A stretch of 64,000 bases of DNA from Sorex araneus. Its lineage: Eukaryota; Chordata; Mammalia; Eulipotyphla; Soricidae. Positions 22,336 to 33,937 of this stretch are shown here, in pieces. The translations under genes and the position numbers were made by a program. Below the pieces are notes generated by a model that worked only from the letters and a program-made list of their open reading frames with translations, did no database searches and was not told where the DNA came from. The first letter of the stretch is position 1; each line of letters begins with the position of its first letter. The stretch spans positions 331,265,679 through 331,329,678 of the forward strand of contig NC_073303.1 in assembly GCF_027595985.1 (NCBI RefSeq), written 5' to 3'.

Positions 22336-22950
22336 GTAAGGGTTAAGGTTAAGGTTAAGGTTAAGGTTGGAAGAAGATTACAGTTCAGTTTTGGCTACTC
22401 CAAGAGAAAATAATGAAAATTAATTATAGGACAATCGTGAAATTATAAGACAATCGTGAAAGTTAATTATAGTACAATTGTGAAATTATAGGAAATCGTA
22501 GGTTTGTTAATTGTTATGCTTAAGCCTCAACTAAGGTAAGGTTGGTAGAGGGATAGGATTGTAGTTAGGGTAATTGGTAAATTTGAGCTTAGCCAGGCTT
22601 GGTTAGTCCAGGCTTGTTTGTAGGATTAGCAATGGGCTTAGAGTTAGCATTAGGGTTAAAGTTTGAGGAAGATTGTGGTTCAGATTTGGTTATTTTCAAA
22701 GGTGAAAATTAAAATTAGTTAAAGGGTGTTTGTGAAATTTAGGCTAATTATTATGTTTTAGTCTTGCGAAGGTCTGGTTGGTACAGGGTTAGGGTTGGGG
22801 TTATGATTAGAGGAATGTTACTGTTAAGGTTCGGCTATTTTCAAAGATGAAAATGAATGTTGATTATAAGTCGATGGTAAATTAGGCTAATTGTTAAATT
22901 TAGCTCATAGCTAAAGTAAAGTTAGTACAGGGTTAGGGTTGTGGTTAGTC
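22336..22950 (+). repeat. Degenerate tandem repeat with telomere-like joints
   Basis: It opens with about five GGTTAA units. Three larger, diverged units follow, each with a GGCTA or GGTTATTTTC-like segment, a GAAAATGAA-like AT-rich segment, TTAATTGTTA and a closing TACAGGGTTAGGGTT or equivalent (22555, 22782, 22930). Units 2 and 3 are about 140 bp apart. Unit 1 contains a local triplication of ACAATCGTGAAATTATA. The GGGTTAGGGTT joints match the vertebrate telomere motif (TTAGGG)n for about two units. No gene seen. Confidence 0.75.
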
Positions 22951-25111
22951 TCAAAATTTACTGGCTAGTGGATTCTACAATAACCAACCTGTCACTTCAC
23001 ATGTACCATGATTAACAGATGAATCATTAGCTAAGAATGGTACCTATTACTTCATTACTTCTTAAGATGGCTGTTAATATGAATTAGTTTAGGGATTTGA
23101 AACATTTTTACCAATAACTACAAACAAAAATTGGGTGTTTTTGTGGTTGTTTTTGTTTTGTCTTCCTATATATTAGTGGAAGCTGCTTTGGTTGGTACAA
23201 ATTTTAATAAATGTCACTAAATTCCTTACCTAATACTGGTTTATAAGTGCTTCTGTGAATAAACAGAAGCTAACTAAAAGGAATTATACACTACTAGAAA
23301 TTATCAGTGTTGGAAAATGTCTTTATAAATTATAATTTGGAGATTTCTGCTGAGATTTTGCCTTATTTTTATTATAATGTCTTTTCTTATATACAGCATT
23401 CTAAATTATTTATTAATTGAAGTTGAGTCAAACCACAGCATCATTAATAATTAATTATCCTTTTGGGTCTGTGTGCATGTGTGTGATTAAATATCTGTGC
23501 TTTTGCGTATGGAATACACAATCTGCTATCTTGCATTGTTTAGAGGGACTGCACAAAGAACAAGTGCCCATTATGGGATTCCCAAAGGACATTCTCAGTA
23601 TCCTTTCTCTGAGTGGATCTAACCTCTGATGTACCATTATGTGGGAAGGGGAAAACAAACAATTCTGTCCATGTTTCTGCCTTTGAAACAGAGGGTAAAT
23701 GGGCAGAGCTCTCTGTCAGCCTCTTCATTATTATTTTTATGACACTTATTTTTCCGTTGTAATCAGAGAGATGTATGAATAGGAGGGATAAGTAGTACAA
23801 AGCACCCTCATAAAGTTAAGAGGGAATTAAAATTACATTTTTTAAAAAGAGCTGCTTTGTGTAGAATTTTTAGCATTATTTCACATGATTGATTGGCTGG
23901 ATAAGCTTTGGAAACAAACTGTTTCCAAATTCCTGGCACTTAATGTAAGAAAGTTTGGATTTTTCACTCAGGTCAGAAGCTCTGCTGTCTACTAGGAGAT
24001 CTGACAGTAGTTCCTCTCAAAATAAGAGCAATGTTAGTCTTACTGCAGGGGAAAAAGTTCAGATTTGCATGGATCCCAAACGTGAAGTGATACGTTGCTC
24101 CACTTAAGACTCATTACCAATAACTTGGGTAGAAGACAAGGTATAAAAGGACATTTAGTGAGCATTACTGCCTGTGGCCTGGTATATCCTTCCAGTTACC
24201 ATATATCCTTTTGTTTTCTTCCAACAGCTGGACCACACTTAACAGTCTCATGAGGAAGAGCATAAAAGTTCCAGTCATATACTTAGCTTTAAAGTCCAGA
24301 GTTTCCAAGATACATAAATCATCTTAATACTAATCCATGTATGGTCATATAGTACAAGAGAATTGTAAACTAAAAGACAATGCTCCTGCTTTCTCTAATT
24401 AAACACATAGAAGGAAACACACCTAGGAAAAAGATTAGGAAACTTTATTAGTGTCTTCTGTGTATCAATTCCAAAATCCCATTGAACACATGATGTTGAG
24501 AAAGAGAAACAATCCCTGGTTTCTTTATCTTGTCTTTCCTTATCTACATTTGAATTGGAAATTAGGAATATAATCTTCATCTGAAATGTGCAACTGAGTA
24601 CAGTTTCTACCCATATCACATTAGTAGTTTGTTATCAACTTCAGTACTTTTCACCAATGTGCAAGGGGACAATGTGGCCCACCCTGTAAATTGCTTTATC
24701 CTATGAAGGTATAAAAAGTGTCTTGCATCACATTCAAGTGAGTACCTGCTTCCATAATATTTTTGCTTTTGCCTTTAGGTTTTCAATGAATTAAATAAAG
24801 ATTGTGTCAGATATGTGTCAGATTAAAGAGGGCATGAAACAGAGATATAGCTAACTGTGATGGACATGTGGGTGTAAAAGAGAAATAAGCTTTGCTTGAT
24901 GTAAGCCACTAGCATTTAGAAATTCTTTGCCATGATTCATAATTTGATATAGCTGGAACTTGTATAAGTCCTTGAATCACTTTAGTATAGTGATTTCTTA
25001 AGCTAGCATTCTCTTTAAGATATAACTCTAATATACAGAATATTTGTTTGCCTTCTCACTCTTATAACCTACTTTATCTGATCTTAGTGGTAGTTTTCAG
25101 TCCCTTAAATA
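22951..25111. other. Unassigned AT-rich DNA
   Basis: More than 2 kb without a recognisable repeat, the longest quiet stretch of the first half. Short frames at 23417-23800 and 24395-24619 show no domain. It could hold conserved non-coding sequence, but I cannot tell without comparison. Confidence 0.4.
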
Positions 25112-25140
25112 AAAACAACAACAACAACAATAACAACAAA
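25112..25140 (+). repeat. (CAA)n microsatellite
   Basis: A run of AACAACAACAACAACAATAA, interrupted once. Confidence 0.85.
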
Positions 25141-25575
25141 TGTTTTCTGTGCTCTGATTCTTAGCTTGATATTGCACTTAGGCATTTTAATTAGTTGAAA
25201 GATTTACTGGGACAAAGTCAGTTTCTAACCTAGAGCTGCAAGGAATGGGAAACGAAAACACAGATGGCCAGCAGGAAATGGTAACACCCAGCGCAGGGGG
25301 CCTTCCTAGGGCCGTGGCCACTAATTCGACCACTAGTTATTCTCCCCCTCAATATCCCATAAGAACCTCTTAGGTGGAACTTTCACTAGGGCATCTTAAT
25401 CGACAGAAACACATTAAACCAATAAGTCATTACTCACACCTCAATTAATATTACACCAAAAACACAATAGTTAGTAACAGTGAACGTGAAGGTCTAAACC
25501 ACACAGGTCACAATGGTAAAGCAATGCAGAAGCCCGCCAAGCTTACTTAATGAAAGACTAGCCCAGATGACCCCA

Positions 25576-26453
25576 ACAGTAATGAACTGCTGACAAGGAA
25601 TTTAGAAGGGAGTTATTGAGGATGCATAGAGAGCTAAAAGAAACAATGAAATGCACTGCAATAAAATACAAGAAGATTTGAAATTAGAAATGGGGAAAAT
25701 GCAAAGAAAACTACAACCGGAAATGACAGATCTGAAAAAACTGGCAAGTGAATCAAAAAACTCTGTGGAAGGCCTCAGCAGCAGAATAACAGCTTCTGAG
25801 GATAGAATCTTGAGCTCGAAGATCAAGTGCAGAGACTCTCCAGAAAAGATCAGAAAATGGAAAAGAGACTCACAAGCAGAGAACAGATGTCAAGAGAAGA
25901 TAGGGATGAAGCCAAGAGGAATAACATAAGAAATATTGAAGTCCCAGAGGGACAAGAAGAAATCCCTGACGAAGAAGAAACTGTCAAAGACATCATTGCT
26001 ATGACATTCCCAAAGATGAAGAAGACATGAGACCACATTCAGGAGACTGAAGGGTACCAGCTAGAAGAAACCCAAATAACACTATCCCAAGACATATCCT
26101 GATCAAAATGACAAAAACCTTAGATAGACAAAAAATCCTGAAAGCAGCAAGATCAACCAAAGAAATTGTCTAAAAAGGAGCATCCTTAAGATTCACAGCC
26201 AACTTGTCTGATGAAACCTCAAGGCCCGAAAACAGTGGTGGGATATAGTAAAAAAAAAACTCAATGAAATAAATGCCTCCCCCCAAATATTTTACCCTGC
26301 TAGACTCTCATTCATATCAGAAGGAACAATACATAGTTTCACAGACAAAAAACAGCTCAGGGACTTCATAGACTCAAAACCATGGTTACAAGAACAACTT
26401 TGTAAATGGACTACTTTAAGACAAGACAAGCCCCTCAAATACACCAAAGTTTG
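25576..26453 (+). pseudogene. L1 ORF1 (RNA-binding protein) remnant
   Basis: L1 ORF1p is the coiled-coil RNA-binding chaperone that coats L1 RNA. Here a lysine/glutamate-rich coiled-coil-like segment (25651 onward, EMGKMQRKLQPEMTDLKKL) is followed, one frame over, by the start of the RNA-recognition region (RNNIRNIEVPEGQEEIPDEE, 25827-26030). Downstream the frame breaks again. The C-terminal segment FYPARLSF...FTDKKQLRDF is recognisable up to a stop near 26453. At least two frameshifts and several stops make it a dead copy. Assignment rests on segment order and residue resemblance to mammalian L1 ORF1. Confidence 0.75.
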
Positions 26454-26461
26454 ACAGAAAG

Positions 26462-27730
26462 ATGGGACAAAACCCCATAACAACAATCTCTCTCAACATC
26501 AAGGGGCTAAACGCACCAATTAAAAAATACAGAGTGGCAGGATGGATCAGAAAATTGAACCCAACATTCTGCTACCTGCAAGAAACACATCTGAACAGTC
26601 AGAGCAAACACTGACTCAGAGTCAAAGGCTGGAAAATAATTCTACAGGCAAGCAACTCCAATAAAAAGGCTGGGGTGGCCATTCTGGTATCGGACCACAT
26701 TGATTTCAGACTGCAAGAGGTCACAAGAGACAGTGAAGGTCATTTCTTATTGATCAAGGGATCTGTAGAGCAGGAAGAACTTGAACTACTAAATATACAT
26801 GCACCTAATGAGGGACCAGCAAAGTGCTTAAAGCAACTACTCATAGACTTGAAGGAAGACATTGATAGCAACAAAATACTAGTGGGAGATTTCAACCCCG
26901 TTTTATCACCTCTTGATAGATCAACCAGACTCAAGCTTATCAAGGATATATTTAGTAGATATATACATAAATAAATGGGATTACATCAAACTAAGAATCT
27001 TCTGCACTTCAAAAGAAACAGTGACCAAAATATAGAAAAAGCCCACAGAATGGGAAAGAACATTTACCTAATACCCATCTGATAAGGGATTAATATCCAG
27101 GATATGTAAGATACTAGTAGAATTGTACAAGAAAAAAACCTCCAACCCCATCAAAAAAAAAATGGGGAGAAGAAATGAACAGAAGTTTCCACAAAAAAGA
27201 AATACAAATGGCCAAAAGTCACATAAAAAATGCTCCACATCACTAGTCATTAGCGAGATGCAAATTAAAGCAACGAGATATCATCTCACACCACAGAGAC
27301 TGGCACACATTTAAAATAACAAGATGTGGGGGAAAAGTGATGCTCTTTCAGTGCTGGCATGGATGTGGGGGAAAAAGGAATGCTCTTTCACTGTTGGTGG
27401 GAATGCTGACTGGTCCAGCCTTTTTGGAAAACAATATGGACAGTCCTTCAAAAACTATAAATACAGCTTCCATATGACCCCACAATACCACTTCTGGGAA
27501 TATATCCCGAGGATGCAAAAAATGCACAGTAGAAATGACATCTATACTTATATGGTCATTGCAGCACTGTTTACAATAGCCAAAATCTGGAAACAACCCA
27601 AGTGTCCTAGAACAGATGACTGGTTAAAGAAACTTTGGTACATCTACACAATGGAATACTATGCAGCTGTTAGGAGAGATGAACTCATGAAATTTGCTTA
27701 TAAATGGATAGACATGGGGAGATGAAGTCA
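26462..27730 (+). pseudogene. L1 ORF2 remnant, endonuclease fused to C-terminus
   Basis: The normal ORF2 protein is an AP-like endonuclease plus reverse transcriptase. This remnant starts with the endonuclease (NIKGLN, LQETHL, GVAILVSD, then GDFNPVLS at 26889 onward). The central coding stretch, some hundreds of residues including the FADD box, is missing at about 26940. It continues with the C-terminal segment ([41 protein letters not shown]). Several stops interrupt both parts. The frame at 27324-27725 (133 codons) is the longest surviving piece. Confidence 0.8.
27322..27395 (+). repeat. Tandem duplication of about 38 bp inside L1
   Basis: GATGTGGGGGAAAAGTGATG followed by CTCTTTCAGTGCTGGCAT is repeated at once as GATGTGGGGGAAAAAGGAATG and CTCTTTCACTGTTGG. 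The ancestral L1 has one copy. Confidence 0.8.
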
Positions 27731-27763
27731 TGAAATTTGCTTATAAATGGATAGACATGGGGA
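27678..27763 (+). repeat. Tandem duplication of 43 bp inside L1
   Basis: Two adjacent 43-bp units (27678-27720, 27721-27763) starting GATGAACTCATGAAA and GATGAAGTCATGAAA differ at one base. The near-identity means the duplication is younger than the L1 insertion. Confidence 0.9.
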
Positions 27764-28280
27764 GTATCATTCTAAGTGAAATGAGTCAGGTAGAGAGGGA
27801 CATACATAGAAGGACTGCACTCATTTGTGGAGTATAAAATAACATGAGGCTGACACCCAAGGACAGTAGATACAAGGCCAGGAGAATTGCCCAATAGCTG
27901 GACGCCTGCTTCATGAGCAGAGGGAAGAAGGGAGATGGAATAGAGAAGGGATCACTAAGAATATAATGGCTGTAGGAATCGGTCGAGATGGGAAAGGTGA
28001 GCTTTAAGTAGATAATGGACCAAACATGATAACGTCTTAGTATCTGTGTCCCAAACTATAATGCCCAAAAGCAGAGAGAGAGTATGGGGAATACTGTCTG
28101 CCATAGCGGCAGGGGGAGGGTGGGAAAGGGGGTGGTATACTAGGGTGATTGGTGGTGGGGAATGTGCACTGGTGGAGGGATTGGTGTTTGATCATTATAT
28201 GGTTGTAATCCAAACATGAAAGCTTGTAACTATCCCATAGTGATTCAATAAAATTTAGGGAAAAAAAGAAATATTTACTG

Positions 28281-28647
28281 AACAAGTTTCCCACAGAAAC
28301 TTATTCTGAGAGGTTTTTCTCAAGCCTATTACTGCTGGATGTCAAAGCAGTTGACTGTCAACAGCAAAAGGCCTAAATGTTCTTATTCTCTTTCATTAAG
28401 TATTGACTGACAATTTCTTTGTTGAAACCATCTTTTTCTTATAATACCTTGTGAAATGCAATCAGAAGTCACCAATCCACACTATTACTATGCCATTTTC
28501 CACAGTCTTCAGAGAGTTACAGGAGGTATGTTATAAGACTTGCTGCCTGAATTATCACAGGCTCCAGTTTGTTTTTTCCTCCCCTAAATTCACTCACCAT
28601 GAAAAATATTTTACTCTTACAATAGTAAACACTCAAGGATAATAGAG
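28281..28647. other. Unassigned non-coding DNA
   Basis: No gene or repeat recognised. Confidence 0.45.
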
Positions 28648-28735
28648 ATAAGGGCCAGGAGGATAACTCCATGACTTAGAAGCTGGCCTTACATGCTGGG
28701 GTAAAAGGCAGCTGGGATAGTGAATTTTGCTTGAA
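28648..28735 (+). mobile_element. Possible degenerate SINE head
   Basis: AAGGGCCAGGAGGATAACTCC and GAAGCTGGCCTTACATGC follow the spacing of a SOR head but are strongly diverged. Confidence 0.35.
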
Positions 28736-28737
28736 GG

Positions 28738-29045
28738 ACTCACTCAGGATAGGAGATGCATGCTGAAAGTAGACTATAGATCAAACATGATGGCCACTTA
28801 CTACCTGTATTGCAAACCATAACACCCAAAAGGAGAAAGAGAGTAAAATGGGATGTGCCTGCCTCAGAGACAGGGGGTGGGGGGAAATGGGGTAAAGGTA
28901 GTGGGAGGGACACTGGGAATATTGGTGGTGAAGAATGGGCACTGGAGAGTGGATGGATACTTGATCATTGTATGACTAAAATGTAATCACGGAAAATTTG
29001 TAAGTCTGTAACTGTATCTCATGGTGATTCATTATAAAATAAAGA
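28738..29045 (+). mobile_element. L1 3' UTR fragment
   Basis: AAACATGATGGCCACTTAC, AACACCCAAAAGGAGAAAG, CAGGGGGTGGGGGG, GAATGGGCACTGGAGAG, TTGATCATTGTATGACT, then a weak A tail. It belongs to the same subfamily as the L1 ends at 38053 and 8621. Confidence 0.85.
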
Positions 29046-30107
29046 AAGACAGATGTTTATTACAGATAGATGTTTAAATGTTTGTTTTAAGATATATTTC
29101 TGTCTTTTAAACTCAATAGTTATTTCTTCAGTACCCTTCAAACCCACAACCAAACCTATCACCATGTAAAATTGAGGATTTTTACCCCTGTCATAGCAAC
29201 ATATCTCTCCTGGTATCAACTTCACTGTAAAGGCAGATTTAGTGATGCTATAGTAACCAATAACCTCCAAATCTTTGTGGCTGCACTTACCAAGTAATGT
29301 TTTTCAGTCAACACACACAAGCCCTGTAGACGGGAAGGTGCTTTACTATAGACGGTTCACTTGAGGTCCCACTCTCTAGTGTTAACACCAATAGGAAAAG
29401 CAGCAAAGCCTGCCTGGAAGTGATGCAAAGCATTCCTGCCACAATATTTGGCCAGAACTGGTTTCTGTTCCCCCATTTAATTGTAAAGGGCTTGAGAAAC
29501 AGAGAAACAACTGGAATCTTTGACATTACTACTGCCACAAAAAATAATTTAACACTAATCAAATTAAAAAGAGACAAGTGACTATAAGTATGAAGACAAT
29601 GACAGGAAAGAGCAAAAAATTACAGCAAAAACCAGGCACAGGAATTAGGAAATAATAATCAGATTTCTGACATGTCTGTTTGCATAACAGCAAAATGACA
29701 CAATCATTTTAGAAGAATTCAGATGACTACTATTTTATTTGTACGGGTGATCTTTTTTTTTTTCTTTACCCTTACAGTCATTAGTGTTATCTTTCTGTAG
29801 TTACCACTTAATATTAGATCTAAGACTCAAAGCAGACCATTTTATATCTTATACTAAACTACAAACATGTATTGTTTATCCAAATTGCAATATTTTTAAT
29901 TGTTTGACTATATAATTTATATCTATCCTCTATGTATTATGTGTCCTTAAAGCATAATTTCAATCTTTGAGTGTATTACAGCTTATTTATATGGGTGATG
30001 CATTTTATTCAGCACCAAATTTCTACATGCAGCAGCATTCACATGAACTGTTAGAACACAGAAGGAAAAATACTTAGTAATTAATATTTTTATAAAATAT
30101 GTTTTTT
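29046..30107. other. Unassigned non-coding DNA
   Basis: The part at 29220-29580 has the patchy look of an ancient repeat (AATAACCTCCAAATCTTTGTGG), but I cannot name a family. An 89-codon antisense frame at 29308-29577 has no domain I recognise. Confidence 0.35.
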
Positions 30108-30352
30108 CCATCCCTCTTGGAGAGCCTGGCAAGCTACCAAGGATATCCCGCCTGCACGACAGGGCCTGGCAAGCTACCCGTGATGTATTTGATATGCCAA
30201 AAACAGTAACAGTAACAACAATAATGTGCTCTTCATGTTCCTAGAGCAAGAAGACGTCATTGGGCTGCACTGGTACATGACAGGGACAAATGGAGACGAT
30301 ACTGGTGCCCGCTCAAGCAATTAATGAACAACGGGATGATAATGATAGTGAT
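30108..30352 (+). mobile_element. RTE derivative with extended RTE 3' segment
   Basis: The body (CTTGGAGAGCCTGGCAAGC, then ATATGCCAAAAACAGTAAC) is followed by about 60 extra bases (GCTCTTCATGTTCCTAGAGC... GTACATGACAGGGAC). These match the RTE ORF just upstream of the usual tail (62345-62405: GCTCTTCGTGTTCCTGGAGA... ACACGTGACAGGGAT). It ends with CGGGATGATAATGATAGTGAT. This copy bridges SINE and RTE and directly shows common descent. Confidence 0.88.
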
Positions 30353-32736
30353 ATAATTTATTACCCAAATTATAGCATTTTGGGAGTGAAATGTTGATAT
30401 TAAGTACACTGAAACAACTTGTTTAGTTTTTTTTTTAACTTTAATTAACTATAAAGAGAGCTTATAGAATGGTTACTCGCTCTCTGAGAAGCAGCAGAAG
30501 AAACATGTTTAAAGCCAACTATCCCTTCCCACCTCTACGCACTTTTCCCACTATGCTACAGAAATTTCTCTTCCTTACCAGTAGATAACCATTAATGATA
30601 CATTTTCCAAACAGAGCTATATTTTAAAAATTCTAGAAAATGTGGAAAAGTGTGCTTTGTGTTTTAGTTTTGGTTGTAATGAATACAGACTAAATAAAAA
30701 ATATCAAGTGATAAACATTGAAGAATAAAAGTGGCCTAGTTGGACTACTAACTTTGCTTGAAAAAAGAGGAGGTTAAATTGGGGGAGTGATTAGCTAAGA
30801 TTTTTAGGGGAAAAGAGGAAACAAAACTTGTAGCAGATTAATCCATCATATTAAAGAATATTCTTTAATATCTTATTAAAGAATAATGCATATTAAAAGA
30901 ATAAGAATAAAGAAAAAGAATAATACTTAATTTAGTACAAATGATTAGTTTATATTCTAACACAAACACTGCCATTTAGTCTTTCTAAACTGCTTTAGTC
31001 TTTGTCTTTCTAAACTGCTAATAAAAGCTGTATGTATATCAATACTATAAACTTTAACACTATTGTAACTAAACTGTGATACAGTAAAAATAAAATAAAA
31101 CAAAAATTGAAAAGAGAAAGTACAAAAGTAGTGACTGGAATAATTAGCAGAGTTAAGAACAAACGGTGTGTTTCATTCCTATAGTATAGACTGTAAGTTT
31201 TCATTTTGTCTTTTTTTTGCTTTGTATCATATTTTTTTAAACTAAAAGGATTTTTTAAAAATTATTTATTTATTTTTTTTAGTTACCATGAATTTGTTTT
31301 ACTTGTATTTGTGTATGTTGATCTTTCAAGCATAATATAAAGGTTATAAAATAAACAGAAAAGATACAAAAATTGCAAGAGAATTAGTTAGTGGGGAAAC
31401 AGAGTAATGCAGAGAATCTAGAATTTAAAATTTCTAATTTCATTCATGAAGTGATGTAGCCATCACTTCAACTGTATGTACTGAAAAGTAGGCAGCCGGG
31501 GCTCTCTTTGTATTTTCATGTGCATGTGACTTTGACTCCCAAACATTGTGGTTCTACAGTGGATAGGACAACTGCACCACAAATACAGTGCTTATTGGAC
31601 ATTTTATTTGTTTTTTTCAAAACATTCTCAAGAATAACACTTGCCCTACATAACTGGCAGTTAACACACACATTTACCTAAACTTCCTTAGCAAGTCCTT
31701 TGTTGAGTACATATAGATTACATTACATTTACTCGATAATTGAAAGGGTTATTTTCAATTTCTTACAGTTTGAGTTAAATTTAAATTTAAGTTTGGATCA
31801 ATATTGGAGATTTGATGTCTTAAAGCTGTAATGTAATTTTTTACTACCTAGTTTAGATATTTTATTTTCCTGTGGATAATTATTTGAATGCCCCATAAGT
31901 TGCCAAAAGTTGATTCATATTTTGCTATAGTATTTCAGCCAAATAATAGTCACAACCAAATTAATCATTAATGGCAATTTAAGTACTTTGAATAATACCT
32001 TAATATTTTTTCTTCATATGTGACAGCATAGGGCATTATGAAAAAAAAATGAAATCTGATAATATTTAAAAATAAAAAGCACATGTAATTATACAGTTAT
32101 GCTTGGCATATGATTTAATCATACAGAACTCATGAGAGTACAGCCTAAAAACTTAATTGTTTAATTTAAAGATCAAGCTAATAAACTGTGAAGATTTTTA
32201 AGTCACTAACCACAAATGAGCAACAGCATTACATCATTGATGGAATATCAATACCATGAAATTCCAAGTTGCAAATGGAGTAAATTTACATATTTATTTG
32301 ATTAAAAAAGAGATGTCCCCAAGATCACAAAAAGTATATAATCTGTGTGATCTCTATGCCTTTTATTTTTAAATAACTTAGGAACCTACCTTCCACTACC
32401 CTAGACTTCTCTTTCAGTCTTTAATGGCAGTCTGTATACAACACAGAGATTGTGTGTCTCTCTTCTTCAACACGGTACTACCAACAATTTCCCTTAGGAG
32501 TCTGTGTTCCTCATAAATCCCGAAAGTTTCTAACAGAAAACATAGGGTTTTCTTTTTTCCATCCTATCTTTCTCTTGTTCTTTCAAAGATAAGATACAAG
32601 TATATAGAAATGTTGACTCCATTTTTGCCACGATTAGAGACAGGAACTTTAGTGTACAAAACAACAAATACTGGAACACTAAAATAGAATAGAGAATATC
32701 TTTAAAAACTTTTATTTCATTTAATGTTGCTGTTAT
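30353..32736. other. Unassigned AT-rich DNA
   Basis: About 2.4 kb with no recognisable repeat. It contains poly-A/poly-T runs and short local repeats (AAAGAATA near 30853-30925). No coding signal. Confidence 0.4.
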
Positions 32737-32821
32737 TGGGGCCATACATGGTAGTACTAGGGAATCACTTGATGCTGAGGATCAAACTCAGCAAAGCATA
32801 TATTGTACCTCTTAAGTCACA
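32737..32821 (-). mobile_element. SINE fragment, antisense
   Basis: TTGGGGCCATACATGGTAG, GAGGATCAAACTCAGC and GTACCTCTTAAGTCAC follow the complement of a SOR body and head. Diverged. Confidence 0.5.
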
Positions 32822-33410
32822 AATTCAAAATATTAAAAACAATCTCTTGTCTTCATTTTCTCTAGACTGAAAAAAATGTCATTCCAATATATTTCATCCT
32901 TAATTTTTTTTCTGAGCTCAGTTATTCTCAACTTGATGTCTGATGGAGAAGCTTATTTCTCTGTAAGCTTAGCACCCCAAATAAAATGAAAAATAGTCAT
33001 AGGCTTCTTTCTGTGCTTCCAGAAAAACAATTTATATTCCAAAAGTAATCTGGACTTAGAAAACCCCATTTCCGCAAATTATACCATTCAGAGCAACATA
33101 TTACCTCAGAGGAATACGATAAATCAAGGAGAGCTTGCTTAAAAGTTCTCAGATTGTGGTTGCAATACGTTGTACTATTTCAAGTTACAACCTCAGCAAT
33201 AGTAGGATCTTATTTCACAGTGATCTTACTCTGAATTTGTATAGCAACTAGATATTTCATTAGGATTCAATGTATACTTTACATGTTTTGAAATTTGCTT
33301 ATATAATGTATTTTGAAATGACAAAATATTTATAAAAGTAACGCATTCTTTATAATGTGTCTGCACTGTTTTGCTCTATTACAATAGAAGTTTGAATTCA
33401 AAAGTTTATT
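32822..33410. other. Unassigned AT-rich DNA
   Basis: No gene or repeat recognised. Confidence 0.45.
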
Positions 33411-33416
33411 ATTTGC

Positions 33417-33931
33417 TGTTGGGGTCTCAGCAGCCATCCTGAGACTTTGACTAAACCCCCTGAAAGCAAGAGATGGCCCTGTTTACAGGGGCCCAGGGGC
33501 CCTGCATTCCACACACAGGCACTCTGGTTGAGGAGACAATGGGATGAGGGGTGTGACAGTTAACATTTGCCTGAGCTAGTTAACCCCGCCCTGAGATTAG
33601 GGAATACAAATCATTAACTTGCATCTGTACTGAGCTCCACGAGATAAGCGTGATACATGCGTGGAATGCCCCCTCCCCCCCAGATTGTGTGCATAAAAAA
33701 CCCTGTGCAAGAGTCAATAAACGGAGACTGCTTGACCACCAGACTCCCCGCCTCTGCTCGGTGACCTTTCTCCGTTTCTTTCTCAGTGTTGGCGGCAGGA
33801 ATCCCATGGTGAGCAGAGGGCCAGGGTAGAGGCTTCTCCCCTTCCCACTCCCTCTCCCACAGGGAGTAAATCCGGTGACTTCGGGGGATCATATTCCAGT
33901 ATGCGGGGGTCGACTGGCCAGGACCCCGACA
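33417..33931 (+). mobile_element. Solo LTR of an endogenous retrovirus (class II-like)
   Basis: A 515-bp GC-richer unit begins TGTTGGGGTC and ends GACCCCGACA, so the termini are 9/10 inverted complements with TG...CA ends. It is flanked by a perfect 6-bp direct repeat ATTTGC (33411-33416 and 33932-33937). A TATA-like GCATAAAAAACC lies near 33690 and a poly(A) signal AATAAA at 33717. No internal viral sequence is present, so this is the product of recombination between two LTRs. A 6-bp duplication and TGTTGGG-type start fit betaretrovirus-like (ERVK) elements; that class call is inference. Confidence 0.92.
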
Positions 33932-33937
33932 ATTTGC

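Larger units (their letters stand above)
25210..28267 (+). mobile_element. L1 copy with internal deletion of the RT region
   Basis: The copy runs from an ORF1-upstream region through a broken ORF1 (about 25576-26453; frames include NNIRNIEVPEGQEEIPDEEE and IFYPARLSFISE...KQLRDF). ORF2 starts at 26462 (MGQNPITTISLNIKGLN). The endonuclease part contains LLNIHAPNEGPAK and ILVGDFNPVLSPLDRST. At about 26940 it jumps to the far C-terminal part (MGLHQTKNLLHFKRN, KNIYLIPI), so the central ORF2 with all reverse-transcriptase motifs is absent. The 3' UTR and A tail are present. Candidate target-site duplication: GAAAGATTTACTG (25197-25209) and GAAATATTTACTG (28268-28280), 12/13. Not coding-competent. 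Confidence 0.88.

Noticed and set aside
22336-22370. A true telomere or recent telomeric fusion site
   Set aside because: The repeats are GGTTAA or broken TTAGGG pairs within a longer diverged unit, with ordinary interspersed repeats on both sides.
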